From Betaproteobacteria bacterium (lineage in GTDB: Bacteria > Pseudomonadota > Gammaproteobacteria > Burkholderiales > Rhodocyclaceae): 64,000 bases of DNA. Positions 16,648 to 25,479 of this stretch are shown here, one piece after another. Position 1 is the first letter of the stretch. Each line of letters opens with the position of its first letter. The notes under the pieces are model-generated. The model saw only the letters and a list, made by a program, of their open reading frames with translations. It did not search any database and was not told where the DNA came from. Made by a program: the position numbers and the translations under genes. The stretch is taken from assembly GCA_016234745.1 (NCBI GenBank), contig JACRAR010000069.1, positions 26,998 through 90,997 on the forward strand, in the 5' to 3' direction.

Positions 16648-19600
16648 TATTGTCTCCTTGGGGTTGAATGCGGTGTTTCATGACGGCGAAGTAAAGCACG
16701 GGAATTACTACCAGTGTTAACACGGTGGACACGAGGATGCCGAAAATCAGCGCCAGGGCGAGGCCGTTGAAGATCGGGTCGTCGAGGATGAACAGCGCAC
16801 CGAGCATGGCAGCCAGGCCGGTCAGCAGGATCGGCTGGGCGCGCACGCTGGCGGACTGCAGCACCGCTGCGGCAAAATCAACGCCGGCGGCCACCTGCTG
16901 GTTGATGAAATCCACCAGCAGGATCGAGTTGCGCACGATGATGCCGGCCAGCGCAATCATGCCGATCATCGAGGTCGCGGTGAACTGCGCACCGAACAGG
17001 GCATGGCCGGGCATCACGCCGATGATGGTGAGCGGTATCGGCGCCATGATGATCAGCGGCACCAGGTATGACTTGAACTGGGCCACCACCAGCAGGTAAA
17101 TCAGGATCAGTCCAACGGCGTACGCGATGCCCATGTCACGGAAGGTTTCGTACGTCACCTTCCATTCGCCATCCCACTTGACGCTGTATGCCGCATAGGG
17201 GTCTCCAGGCTGCCGGATGAAATACTCGCCGAGCGTGCCTCCGGCGCCCTTGACCTGGTCAAGCGGCAGGTCCTTGATTTTGGCGCGCACCCCGAACATG
17301 CCATACAACGGCGAATCGAGTTTGCCGCCCATGTCGCCGGTGACATACACCACCGGCAACAGATCCTTGTGATAAATCACCTGCTCGCGTTCCAGCCGGC
17401 GCACTTCGGTCAGTTCCGAAATGGGCACCAGCGCACCCTGGCTGGACCGGACACGCAGTTTCAAGACCTGATCGATGACGTTCTGCTGTTCTGCCGGCAG
17501 CGTGATGCGCACCGGGATTTCGTACTTGGCGTTGCCGTCGTGCACCGGCGTGACATCCTCGCCGGCCAGCCCCATACGCACGACATCCACAATATCCTTC
17601 TGCGCCACACCATGCAGCGCCGCCTTGCTTTGCACAACACGCAGCAGAACTTTTTGCGCCGGGGCATTGCTGCTGTCATCGACGCCAATGACGTCATCGG
17701 TCGCTTCGAACTGGGCGCGCACCAGCTTCGCCACACTGATCTGCCCGGCATAGTCGGGGCCATAGACTTCTGCGACGATGGGCGACAGCACCGGCGGGCC
17801 GGGCGGCACTTCCACCACTTTCAGGTTGCCGCCATGTTTCAGCGCAATCGCCGTCAACGCGGTACGCACCGCCACGGCCACTTCATGACTCTGCCGATGA
17901 CGATGCTGCTTGTCCGCCAGATTGACCTGGATGTCGCCCATTTCCGGGCTGGCGCGCAAGTAGTACTGGCGCACCAGTCCGTTGAAATTGATCGGACTCG
18001 CCACTCCGGCATAGGCCTGGTAGTCGCTGACATCGTCGACGGTGGCCAGATGCGCGCCCAGTTCGCGCAACACTTTCGCGGTCTCCTCCAGCGGCGTGCC
18101 GACCGGCATGTCGAGCACCAACTGGAATTCACTCTTGTTGTCGAAGGGCAGCATCTTCAGCACCACCAGTTGGACAGCGGCCAGGGACACGGATCCCAGG
18201 ATCGCCAGCAGGATGCCCAGCCAGAGCAAGCGCCGCGCTTTGCGGCCATTGGCTTGATCAAGGAAGGGAGAAAGCACGCAACGAAACAGGCGCTCCAGGC
18301 GACCGCTGCGCAGTTGTTCAGCGGGCGCTGAGACATGCTGGACAAGGTTCTTGCCACCCATCAGCTTCAGGGCCAACCACGGCGTGATCACGAATGCGAT
18401 GGCGAGCGAAATGAACATGCCCATCGACGCGTTGATCGGAATCGGGCTCATGTAGGGCCCCATCAGCCCGGTCACGAAGGCCATCGGTAACAGCGCCGCG
18501 ATCACCGTGAAGGTGGCGAGAATGGTCGGACCACCCACCTCGTCCACCGCGGAAGGAATGATCTGCCACAGCGGCTTTGCCGGTTCCAGCTGGTGCCAGC
18601 GATGAATGTTCTCGACCACCACGATGGCATCGTCGACCAGGATGCCGATCGAGAAGATCAGTGCGAACAGCGAAACGCGGTTCAATGTAAAACCCCAGGC
18701 CCAGGAGGCAAACAGGGTTGCGGCGAGAGTCAGCGACACGGCCACGCCGACAATCACCGCCTCGCGCCGCCCCAGCGCAAAGAACACCAGCAACACGACA
18801 AAGGCGGTAGCGAAAATCAGCTTGCCAATCAGCTTCTGCGCCTTGTCGGTGGCCGTCTCGCCATAGTTGCGCGTCACGCTGAATTCGACGCCTTCCGGAA
18901 TCACCGTGCCTTTCAGCGCCTGGGCGCGGGCGATGACGGCGGCGGCAACGTCGGCGGCATTTACGCCGGGCTTCTTCGACACCGACAGCGTGACCGCGGG
19001 AAATTCCCCGTTCGCCTCAATCCCTTTGGTCTTGGCAGCCGCGCCGGTACCGAACCAGACATAGCGCGAAGGCTGATCGGCGCCGTCGACGATGCGCGCC
19101 ACATCTGCCATGAACACCGGCCTACCCGCATGCACGCCCACCACCAGTCGCTCGACATCGGCGGCGGATTCGATATAGGTGCCGGTCTGCACCAGCACTT
19201 CCCGGTTGCCGCTGACCAGGCTCCCGGAAGGTTGCGAAGCATTGGAGATCTGCAGCGCGGCCTTGAGATCCTGTGCCGTAACACCATAGGCGTTCATCCG
19301 CTCGCTCTGCATGATGACGCGGATCACATGGCCGGGTCCACCGATCGTGGTGACATCGCGGGTGCCCGGGATGCGCTTGAGTTCGGTCTCGGCGGCACGT
19401 GCCACCTGTTGCAGATCGAAGGCGGTCTTGCCCGCCCCAGGCGCATCAGGCTGCGCGCTCCAGAAAGTCAGCGTGACGATCGGCACATCGTCGATGCCTT
19501 TCGGCTTGACGATGGGTTCGAGCACGCCGAGATTGGGCGAGAGCCAGTCGCGATTGGAATTGATGGTGTCATACAGGCGCACCAGTGCCTGGATCGGATC

Positions 19601-19909
19601 CTGGCCGACGAGATACTGGACGGTCACGATCGCCATGCCGGGGCGCGACACCGAATATACGTGCTCGATGCCCGAGATGCGCGCCAGCACCTGCTCTGCC
19701 GGCCGGGCCACGAGCGCTTCGACATCCCTGGCGGAAGCGCCGGGAAACGGGATGAAAACGTTCGCCATGGTGACGTTGATCTGCGGCTCTTCCTCGCGCG
19801 GCGTCACCAGGACCGCAAAGACGCCGAGCAATACCGCAATCAGCGCGATCAGCGGCGTCATCGAGTGACGCAGGAAGAATGCGGCAACGCGCCCGGAGAT
19901 GCCCATCAT
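16637..19909 (-). CDS. RND-family efflux permease
   Basis: A 1090-residue inner-membrane proton-driven pump subunit. Visible are the first transmembrane helix and periplasmic entry (PREEEPQINVTMANVFIPFPGASARDVE), the TM4 motif SIGILVDDAIVVVENIH with the acidic pair for proton transfer, and the matching second-half helices near the end (ALAGIIVRNSILLVDFINQQ). The sequence belongs to the hydrophobe/amphiphile (AcrB-like) branch in broad terms; substrates unknown. It starts seven bases after its adaptor gene and overlaps the DUF2892 gene. An outer-membrane channel gene is not part of this operon. Confidence 0.95.
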   Translation of the reverse strand: MMGISGRVAAFFLRHSMTPLIALIAVLLGVFAVLVTPREEEPQINVTMANVFIPFPGASARDVEALVARPAEQVLARISGIEHVYSVSRPGMAIVTVQYLVGQDPIQALVRLYDTINSNRDWLSPNLGVLEPIVKPKGIDDVPIVTLTFWSAQPDAPGAGKTAFDLQQVARAAETELKRIPGTRDVTTIGGPGHVIRVIMQSERMNAYGVTAQDLKAALQISNASQPSGSLVSGNREVLVQTGTYIESAADVERLVVGVHAGRPVFMADVARIVDGADQPSRYVWFGTGAAAKTKGIEANGEFPAVTLSVSKKPGVNAADVAAAVIARAQALKGTVIPEGVEFSVTRNYGETATDKAQKLIGKLIFATAFVVLLVFFALGRREAVIVGVAVSLTLAATLFASWAWGFTLNRVSLFALIFSIGILVDDAIVVVENIHRWHQLEPAKPLWQIIPSAVDEVGGPTILATFTVIAALLPMAFVTGLMGPYMSPIPINASMGMFISLAIAFVITPWLALKLMGGKNLVQHVSAPAEQLRSGRLERLFRCVLSPFLDQANGRKARRLLWLGILLAILGSVSLAAVQLVVLKMLPFDNKSEFQLVLDMPVGTPLEETAKVLRELGAHLATVDDVSDYQAYAGVASPINFNGLVRQYYLRASPEMGDIQVNLADKQHRHRQSHEVAVAVRTALTAIALKHGGNLKVVEVPPGPPVLSPIVAEVYGPDYAGQISVAKLVRAQFEATDDVIGVDDSSNAPAQKVLLRVVQSKAALHGVAQKDIVDVVRMGLAGEDVTPVHDGNAKYEIPVRITLPAEQQNVIDQVLKLRVRSSQGALVPISELTEVRRLEREQVIYHKDLLPVVYVTGDMGGKLDSPLYGMFGVRAKIKDLPLDQVKGAGGTLGEYFIRQPGDPYAAYSVKWDGEWKVTYETFRDMGIAYAVGLILIYLLVVAQFKSYLVPLIIMAPIPLTIIGVMPGHALFGAQFTATSMIGMIALAGIIVRNSILLVDFINQQVAAGVDFAAAVLQSASVRAQPILLTGLAAMLGALFILDDPIFNGLALALIFGILVSTVLTLVVIPVLYFAVMKHRIQPQGDNNDR

Positions 19910-19916
19910 CAGGTTC

Positions 19917-20966
19917 TTAGCGGCTGCCTTGTTTCAAGGCGATGCCGGCCTTGACGGGATCGAGCGCAACTTTCTCGCCGACGGCAACGCCCGCAAGCAC
20001 TTCCAGCAATGGCACATTCACACCACCCACGCCACCCACGCCACCATTGGCGGCCTCCCCGATGCGCACCTGGCGCAAATGCGGCTGTCCCTGGTCATCG
20101 ACGACATACACGGCCGTCACTTCGCCGCGACGCAGCACGGCCGCGGCAGGCAACACCAGCTTGTTGACCTTGCCGGTCACGAAATGGGCGCGTGCGTACA
20201 TCCCCGGCACTACCCCGTCGAGATTTTCCGGCAAGTAAATCCGGGCTCGCGCCACGTGGGTCTGGCTGTCGGTTGTCGGCAGCACTTCTACGCGGATTGC
20301 ATCGACCCACTTGCCGCTCTCCGGAAATTCGACGCGCGCCCGGATGGTTTGCCTGATTCCGACCAGCCTGGATTGTGGAATACTGGCAACCGCGCGCATT
20401 CCTTTAGGATCGAACATGCTCAGTAATGCTTTCCCAGGCACCGCCAGCTCGCCCGGCTCGACCAGACGCTGGGCAATGATCCCGGCAAAAGGCGCAGTGA
20501 CGCGGGTGAACCCGCTCTGCAGCTCCGTCTCGCGCGAATTCGCAGTGGCCACTTTGAAATCGGCCTCCGCCTTGTCGAGGGCGGCCTGGCTGATGAATTT
20601 CTGCCGGAACAACTGCTGGCTGCGCTCGTAAGCCACGCGGGCATTAGCCAATTGCGCCTGCGCACCGGCTTCGGCTTGCGCGGTTTGGCGCGGATCGATG
20701 CGCAGCAGAACCTCGCCGGCCTTGACGCGGCTGCCGGCATCGTAACGCGCTTCGACGATGCGCCCGGTCACCTGCGCAGCGATGATGGCCTGGCGCACCG
20801 CTTCCACAATGGCGTCGGCGGGATAGGTCTGGTCGACTTCGCGCAATTCCACCGCCGCCGAACTCAGTCCGGGTCTGGACGAGGCGTTCTCTGCTCGCGC
20901 CGGGTAAACCAGCGAAGCTCCACTCGCAAGCAAGGCGAGCAGGAGGTAAAAAAATCTAGGTCTCAT
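19917..20966 (-). CDS. RND efflux periplasmic adaptor (membrane fusion protein)
   Basis: A 349-residue adaptor linking the RND permease to an outer-membrane channel. A cleavable signal peptide is visible at about 1-25 (MRPRFFYLLLALLASGASL..ARA). It is followed by a lipoyl-like half motif (GRIVEARYDAGSRVKAGEVLLRIDPRQ), a helical hairpin, the second lipoyl half (TAPFAGIIAQRLVEPGELAVPGKALL) and beta-barrel domains. Near residue 310 a glycine-rich GGVGGVGGVNV stretch comes from a 9-bp tandem repeat. There is no ribosome-binding site; the predicted promoter places transcription start almost on the ATG. Confidence 0.93.
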   Translation of the reverse strand: MRPRFFYLLLALLASGASLVYPARAENASSRPGLSSAAVELREVDQTYPADAIVEAVRQAIIAAQVTGRIVEARYDAGSRVKAGEVLLRIDPRQTAQAEAGAQAQLANARVAYERSQQLFRQKFISQAALDKAEADFKVATANSRETELQSGFTRVTAPFAGIIAQRLVEPGELAVPGKALLSMFDPKGMRAVASIPQSRLVGIRQTIRARVEFPESGKWVDAIRVEVLPTTDSQTHVARARIYLPENLDGVVPGMYARAHFVTGKVNKLVLPAAAVLRRGEVTAVYVVDDQGQPHLRQVRIGEAANGGVGGVGGVNVPLLEVLAGVAVGEKVALDPVKAGIALKQGSR

Positions 20967-20974
20967 TGTCTATT

Positions 20975-21002
20975 AGTATATGCTTATATTTATGTTTTTC
21001 AA
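20975..21002 (-). promoter_or_regulatory. Promoter of the RND efflux operon
   Basis: On the minus strand a -35 TTGAAA at 20997-21002, a 16-bp AT-rich spacer and a -10 TATACT at 20975-20980 precede the adaptor start codon (20964-20966) by only eight bases. This implies a leaderless or nearly leaderless transcript. Confidence 0.6.
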
Positions 21003-21033
21003 GTCCGGTTTAAAAAATTTGTGGCACATGGCA

Positions 21034-21059
21034 GCGAATACCGTAAATACGGTATTCGC
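21034..21059. promoter_or_regulatory. Inverted repeat, possible operator of the RND operon
   Basis: Near-perfect palindrome with 12-bp arms (GCGAATACCGTA at 21034-21045 and its complement at 21048-21059) around two bases. It lies 32 bp upstream of the -35 of the RND promoter and 170 bp from the DUF4145 start on the other side. It resembles a TetR- or MarR-class operator, but no regulator gene is adjacent. Confidence 0.55.
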
Positions 21060-21228
21060 AAATATGGCATCCGGTGTATTTTCAAACCATATTTACCACC
21101 GTATGCTCTTGCAGTGTGGGATTTGTTTCCACTTATTGCACCCGGTCGCACCGGCGGATTTTGCGCTTGGCTGAAACGCCTGCTGTACTTGTCCTTGATT
21201 CTGGCACTGACTCATCAAAGGTCGCTCC

Positions 21229-21813
21229 ATGAATGGCTTGCACTTACCCAGATGCCCCCATTGCAATGACGAACCACCGAGCTTTGCCGAGGCGACCCGC
21301 CTGGAAACGAAAGACCATTCCGGCCAGATTCAGCGCAAATGGAAAATCCACAAATGCATGAACTGCGGCGGCCTGGTCACAACCTGGGCGCTGGATTGGG
21401 AACAGGAACCGGTACAGGTCTTTCCCGATGCGCAGTCTCCCGATCATTCGATTCCCGCCCGCCCGCGCGCCTATCTATTTCAGGCGATCGAGTCGCTGCA
21501 TTCCCCGGCGGGATCCGTCATGCTCGCAGCGAGCGCCGTCGATGCCATGCTCAGGCTCAAGGGCTACAAGGAAGGCACGTTGTACAGCCGCATCGAGCAA
21601 GCCGTCAAGGATCACCTGATTACTCCTGACATGGAACGCTGGGCGCACGAACTGCAACTGGATGCCAATGATCAGCGCCATGCGGATGGCAACTACCCCT
21701 TGCCCAATCTGGAAGATGCCAAGCAGTGCATCGAACTGGCGCGGGTGTATGCCCAGTACATGTTCTGCTTCCCCACCATCGTGCAAAACGGCATCAAGGA
21801 AGCCGGCGGTTAG
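21229..21813 (+). CDS. DUF4145-domain protein with zinc ribbon
   Basis: A 194-residue protein. Residues 5-50 contain two CxxC pairs (CPHC near residue 9, CMNC near 45), likely a zinc ribbon. The rest matches the DUF4145 pattern (FQAIESLHSPAGSVMLAASAVDAMLRLKGY, then ERWAHELQLDANDQRHADG). DUF4145 domains occur alone and fused to restriction or other defence-associated proteins, but here no such partner is adjacent. No membrane segment. Function unknown. Confidence 0.75.
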   Translation: MNGLHLPRCPHCNDEPPSFAEATRLETKDHSGQIQRKWKIHKCMNCGGLVTTWALDWEQEPVQVFPDAQSPDHSIPARPRAYLFQAIESLHSPAGSVMLAASAVDAMLRLKGYKEGTLYSRIEQAVKDHLITPDMERWAHELQLDANDQRHADGNYPLPNLEDAKQCIELARVYAQYMFCFPTIVQNGIKEAGG

Positions 21814-21834
21814 CCGGTTATTGGCAGAAGCCCC

Positions 21835-23091
21835 TCACGACTTCTGCCAGATGTTGCGGCAACCGGTTTCGCGAATGCCCAAGGTCGCCAGGCAACCCAG
21901 GGCCGCCGCCGCCGCCATCAGCAGCAAACCGGTGCGAAAGTCCGCCGCGGAGTACAAACGCGCACCGGCCTGCAGCACGCCGTTGGCTGCCAGCCAGCTG
22001 CGATCCATCGCCCAGCCGACCAGCGGCTGCAAAATCGCCGGCCCCAGGAATACACCAACGTTCACCACGCTGGTCGCCATGCCGGACAGCAGGGGCGGAT
22101 TGACTTCCTTGGCGCATGCCCAAGACAAGGTCATGCTCGCGGTGAGCAGCCCCATGATCAGGCAAAGCGTGTAACTCGCCAGCGGCGGCAGCAACATGCC
22201 GGAGAGCCAGACTAGCCAGCACAATGCATGCAGCAAGGTACCGCCGAACATGATCGGCTTGCGGCGCCCGAGCCGGTCCGAAATGCGCCCCCACAGCGCC
22301 GAGCCCACGGCGAAACCGATGAAGTAAAGGCTGATGTGGTTGGAGGCGACCGCTCGCGTCATGCCCTGTACCTGGGTGAAATAGGGAACGGCCCAGAGTC
22401 CGGCAAAACCGAAAAAGCTGCCGCCGACACCGAGGTTCACGAAAAAGCCCGGCCAGGTATGCCGATTTTTCAGCACCGCCAGCAATCCGCCCAGCCATGC
22501 CGTGCGATCAATGCGTGCACCGGACTTGTGCGCATCCGGCCCGTCGCTCACCAGGAACAGGCTGCCGATGCCGACCAGCAGCGACAATACGCCAACCGTC
22601 ACGAAAATTTCACGCCAGGAGGTCACCTGCGTCAACCAGGCGAGCGGCGCACCAGCGGCAATCGAACCGAGGTTGCCGATCAGCATGCAGATCCCGGTGA
22701 TCGTGGCGAAGCGGTTCTCTTCATACCAGACCGCAATCAGCTTCAACATCGCGATGAACGATACCGATACGCCCAATCCCACCATGGCTCGTCCGGCAAA
22801 GGCCACATCGAAACTCGGCGCCAGGCCGAACAGCAGCGACCCGACTCCGGCGACGAGGCCGCCGATGAAAAGAATCTTGCGCGGACCCAAGGTATCGGCA
22901 AGTATGCCGGTCGGCACCTGCATCAGCGTGTAAATATAAAAGTAGGTTGCGGCGAGGGAACCGAGCGCGGCGCCGCTGATCTGGAAAGCGGCCGCGAGAT
23001 CCTGGGCAATCGCCGCCGGCGCGACGCGATGGAAAAACGACAACAGGTAGGCCGCCACCGCCAGACCAAGAACGATGTTGCGCCGGCTCAC
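21835..23091 (-). CDS. MFS transporter
   Basis: A 418-residue major facilitator with about twelve hydrophobic helices. The loop-2/3 signature reads VPTGILADTLGPRKILFIGG, and the second-half counterpart is GSALWGRISDRLGRRKPIMFGG. Substrate not determined from sequence; the overall pattern fits the anion/organic-acid or sugar-acid symporter group. It starts 39 bases after the permease gene at 23131, possibly one transcript. Confidence 0.88.
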   Translation of the reverse strand: MSRRNIVLGLAVAAYLLSFFHRVAPAAIAQDLAAAFQISGAALGSLAATYFYIYTLMQVPTGILADTLGPRKILFIGGLVAGVGSLLFGLAPSFDVAFAGRAMVGLGVSVSFIAMLKLIAVWYEENRFATITGICMLIGNLGSIAAGAPLAWLTQVTSWREIFVTVGVLSLLVGIGSLFLVSDGPDAHKSGARIDRTAWLGGLLAVLKNRHTWPGFFVNLGVGGSFFGFAGLWAVPYFTQVQGMTRAVASNHISLYFIGFAVGSALWGRISDRLGRRKPIMFGGTLLHALCWLVWLSGMLLPPLASYTLCLIMGLLTASMTLSWACAKEVNPPLLSGMATSVVNVGVFLGPAILQPLVGWAMDRSWLAANGVLQAGARLYSAADFRTGLLLMAAAAALGCLATLGIRETGCRNIWQKS

Positions 23092-23130
23092 GGTTTCAAG
23101 GCCTGCGGCAAAGGGGCGGCAAAGAACGCA

Positions 23131-24471
23131 TCAATGTGCGGGTGTCGCAACGCTGGTTGACGACTGGGTAGGTAAAGTCTTGTGGTTCGCCTCGGGATGC
23201 CAGCCCAGGGTAGCGTAAAGTACGACAAACCCCACCACGTAGGCCAGCGCCACATGCCAGCCATGCTTGAGCCAGTTGCCGACCGACTTGGCTTCGGGAT
23301 ACATGTTGGACAGCGCCACGCCGGCCGAGGAACCGAACCAGATCATCGAGCCGCCGAAGCCGACGGCATAAGCCAGGAAGCCCCAGTCATAGCCGCCCTG
23401 TTTTAACGCAAGCGCGGTCAGTGGGATGTTGTCGAAGACGGCGGAGACGAAGCCCAGCCCGAGCGCCACGATGGCCGATGCGGGCGGCAATTTCTCGACC
23501 GGCATGAGCGAGGCGCAACTCACCAGCGACAGCAGAAATATCGTGCCCTTGAAGGTCTCCGGCAACACCTCCCAGTCGGGGCGGCGCAGCGGCAGGCTGA
23601 CCAGGATCGCCAGCCAGACGGACACGCCGATGAAGGGGAAATAGTCGGCAAGGCTGTTGAAGTGCACGTTGATCGTCACATTGGTGACCATCGCCGCGAC
23701 CAGGATCAGCAACACGATGCCGAGCCGCGGCCAATCAACATGGGTATGCTGATGGACATGCTTGATCATCGGCGAATAGGCATGCTGCTGCCTGGCGGCG
23801 AAGTAGGCGGTGATGGCCAGGGCCACCCCGGCTGCAACATAGGCGTGAAATACGCTCAAGGGACTCACGCCATCGATCCACATCATGGTGGTGGTGGTGT
23901 CGCCGACCACGCTGCCGGAACCGCCGGCATTCGAAGCCGCCACAATGCCGGCGAGATAGCCGACATGCACGCGGGCCTTGAACAGCGAATGCGCCATGGC
24001 ACCGCCGATCAGCGCGGCGGCGATGTTGTCGAGGAAGCTGGACAGCACGAACACCATGACCAGCAGCACGAAGCCGCCTTTCCAGTCGCCCGGCAGGTAT
24101 TTCGGCAGCACCACCGGCACATGGCTTTTTTCAAAATGCCGCGACAGCAGCGCAAAACCCATCAGCAGGCAGAACAAGTTGGCCAGCACCACCCACTCAT
24201 GCTGGAAGTGCAAGGCCAGGCCGGTCAGACCGGCGCCGAATTTGAAACCGGTGAATGTCAGCTTGTACAGCGTGATCGTCGCCAGCCCGGCCAGGGCGAC
24301 ATACAAGGTGTAATTGTGGAACAGAGCGACCCCCAGCAGGGTCAAGGCAAACAGGATGAAGTCGACCGGGATGCCGGCCACGGCCGGACCATCGACCGCA
24401 ACGGCGATGGGCGCGTAGGCGAGTGAGCAGAACAACGGGACCAGCAGGCGAGCAGCGGCGAATGGTTTCAT
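23131..24471 (-). CDS. NhaD/ArsB-type ion transporter (sodium:proton antiporter-like)
   Basis: A 446-residue polytopic protein of the ion transporter superfamily that includes NhaD, ArsB and citrate permeases. It starts with a signal-like hydrophobic segment and has about eleven helices. Diagnostic segments are SSFLDNIAAALIGGAMA, ASNAGGSGSVVGDTTTTMMWIDG and the second repeat VSAVFDNIPLTALALKQGG. The GDTTTTMMWI pattern is common in proteins annotated as sodium:proton antiporters; substrate not proven. A histidine-rich cytoplasmic loop (MIKHVHQHTHVDW) is present. Confidence 0.82.
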   Translation of the reverse strand: MKPFAAARLLVPLFCSLAYAPIAVAVDGPAVAGIPVDFILFALTLLGVALFHNYTLYVALAGLATITLYKLTFTGFKFGAGLTGLALHFQHEWVVLANLFCLLMGFALLSRHFEKSHVPVVLPKYLPGDWKGGFVLLVMVFVLSSFLDNIAAALIGGAMAHSLFKARVHVGYLAGIVAASNAGGSGSVVGDTTTTMMWIDGVSPLSVFHAYVAAGVALAITAYFAARQQHAYSPMIKHVHQHTHVDWPRLGIVLLILVAAMVTNVTINVHFNSLADYFPFIGVSVWLAILVSLPLRRPDWEVLPETFKGTIFLLSLVSCASLMPVEKLPPASAIVALGLGFVSAVFDNIPLTALALKQGGYDWGFLAYAVGFGGSMIWFGSSAGVALSNMYPEAKSVGNWLKHGWHVALAYVVGFVVLYATLGWHPEANHKTLPTQSSTSVATPAH

Positions 24472-24537
24472 GTCAGCTCCGCAGTTTCAAGTCCGCCGGA
24501 TTCTAGCATCGCTTGGCGCGCAGCCCGGCCCGCCAAT

Positions 24538-25479
24538 TCAGGGGAGAAAACGCACCAGCACCGGCATGCCGATGCGCAGGCTGTCCGCATCGAGACGCAA
24601 CAGGCATTCCACGGAACGCGTATCGACGTTCTCGCCGGGAACCTCAACGAGCCGGGTGGTGCTGAACATTTCACCGAGGCGCAGGACGCGCGCCACCGAC
24701 AGCACCTTGTCGTCGTTGACCGACACGATCTCCGCACGCATGCCCGTTTTCACGCGGTCTACCAAGGCCTCGTTGAGTTCCGCACGCACTACCAGCGGTC
24801 GCGCCGGACGCAGGGTGAACAAGGGTGCGTGCAGCGCGACATTCTCGCCGGTGCGCGCGTGTCGTTCCAGAATCCTGCCGCCGACCGGCGCACGCACGGT
24901 GCTCAAGTCCACCGCCACGCTTGCCTGGGCCAGCCGACGTTGCGCCGTGGCGACTGCCGCCGCACTGATCCGTTGCTCCGCCTTGAGTTCGAGGATAGCC
25001 TGGTCTGCTTCATCGGCCTTGTCCTCGCTCAGGGCGCCGGCAGTTGCCGCCTGCCTCAGACGCTCGGCGCGAGCCAGCAGCAGCGGCAGGCGCGCCTTCT
25101 GCGCATCGGCCTGGGCCTGGGCCTGGCTCGCTTCGGCCTGTGCCAGCGCCTGCGCCAGTTCTGCCTGCTGGGTGTCGAGCAAAGCCAGCACCTGACCAGG
25201 CCGAACGGCATCGCCGACCTCCGCGCCAAGCTTTGCCAACACACCATCGCGTGGTGCCGTGATACGTTGCACGCCACCTTCGACATCGACACGGCCACGC
25301 GCCAGGGCTATATAGGCAGGGGCGAGTGCATTAACCGGCTTGGCCGAAGCATCTTCGGCCTGGCGCGAACAGGCGGCGAGCAAGGCGATGCCAACCCCCA
25401 GCAGGATCGCGCAAAGCCAGCCGCGCTGCCTGTGCTGTCCAATGCGCTGAAGGAGAATGGACATTGTCATTCGGTTCAT
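24538..25479 (-). CDS. ABC efflux periplasmic adaptor, lipoprotein
   Basis: A 313-residue HlyD/MacA-like adaptor. The N-terminus is a lipoprotein signal with lipobox LLAAC at about residues 32-36. Lipoyl half motifs (ITAPRDGVLAKLGAEVGDAVRPGQVLALLDTQ and STVRAPVGGRILERHARTGENV) flank a long Ala/Gln-rich helical hairpin. It overlaps the ATPase gene by four bases and completes a tripartite export system with the ATPase, permease and outer-membrane factor encoded upstream. Confidence 0.9.
   Translation of the reverse strand: MNRMTMSILLQRIGQHRQRGWLCAILLGVGIALLAACSRQAEDASAKPVNALAPAYIALARGRVDVEGGVQRITAPRDGVLAKLGAEVGDAVRPGQVLALLDTQQAELAQALAQAEASQAQAQADAQKARLPLLLARAERLRQAATAGALSEDKADEADQAILELKAEQRISAAAVATAQRRLAQASVAVDLSTVRAPVGGRILERHARTGENVALHAPLFTLRPARPLVVRAELNEALVDRVKTGMRAEIVSVNDDKVLSVARVLRLGEMFSTTRLVEVPGENVDTRSVECLLRLDADSLRIGMPVLVRFLP

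Noticed and set aside
18593..19954. Plus-strand open frame of 453 codons
   Set aside because: Antisense to the RND permease, which shows its TM4 motif and conserved N-terminus on the minus strand.
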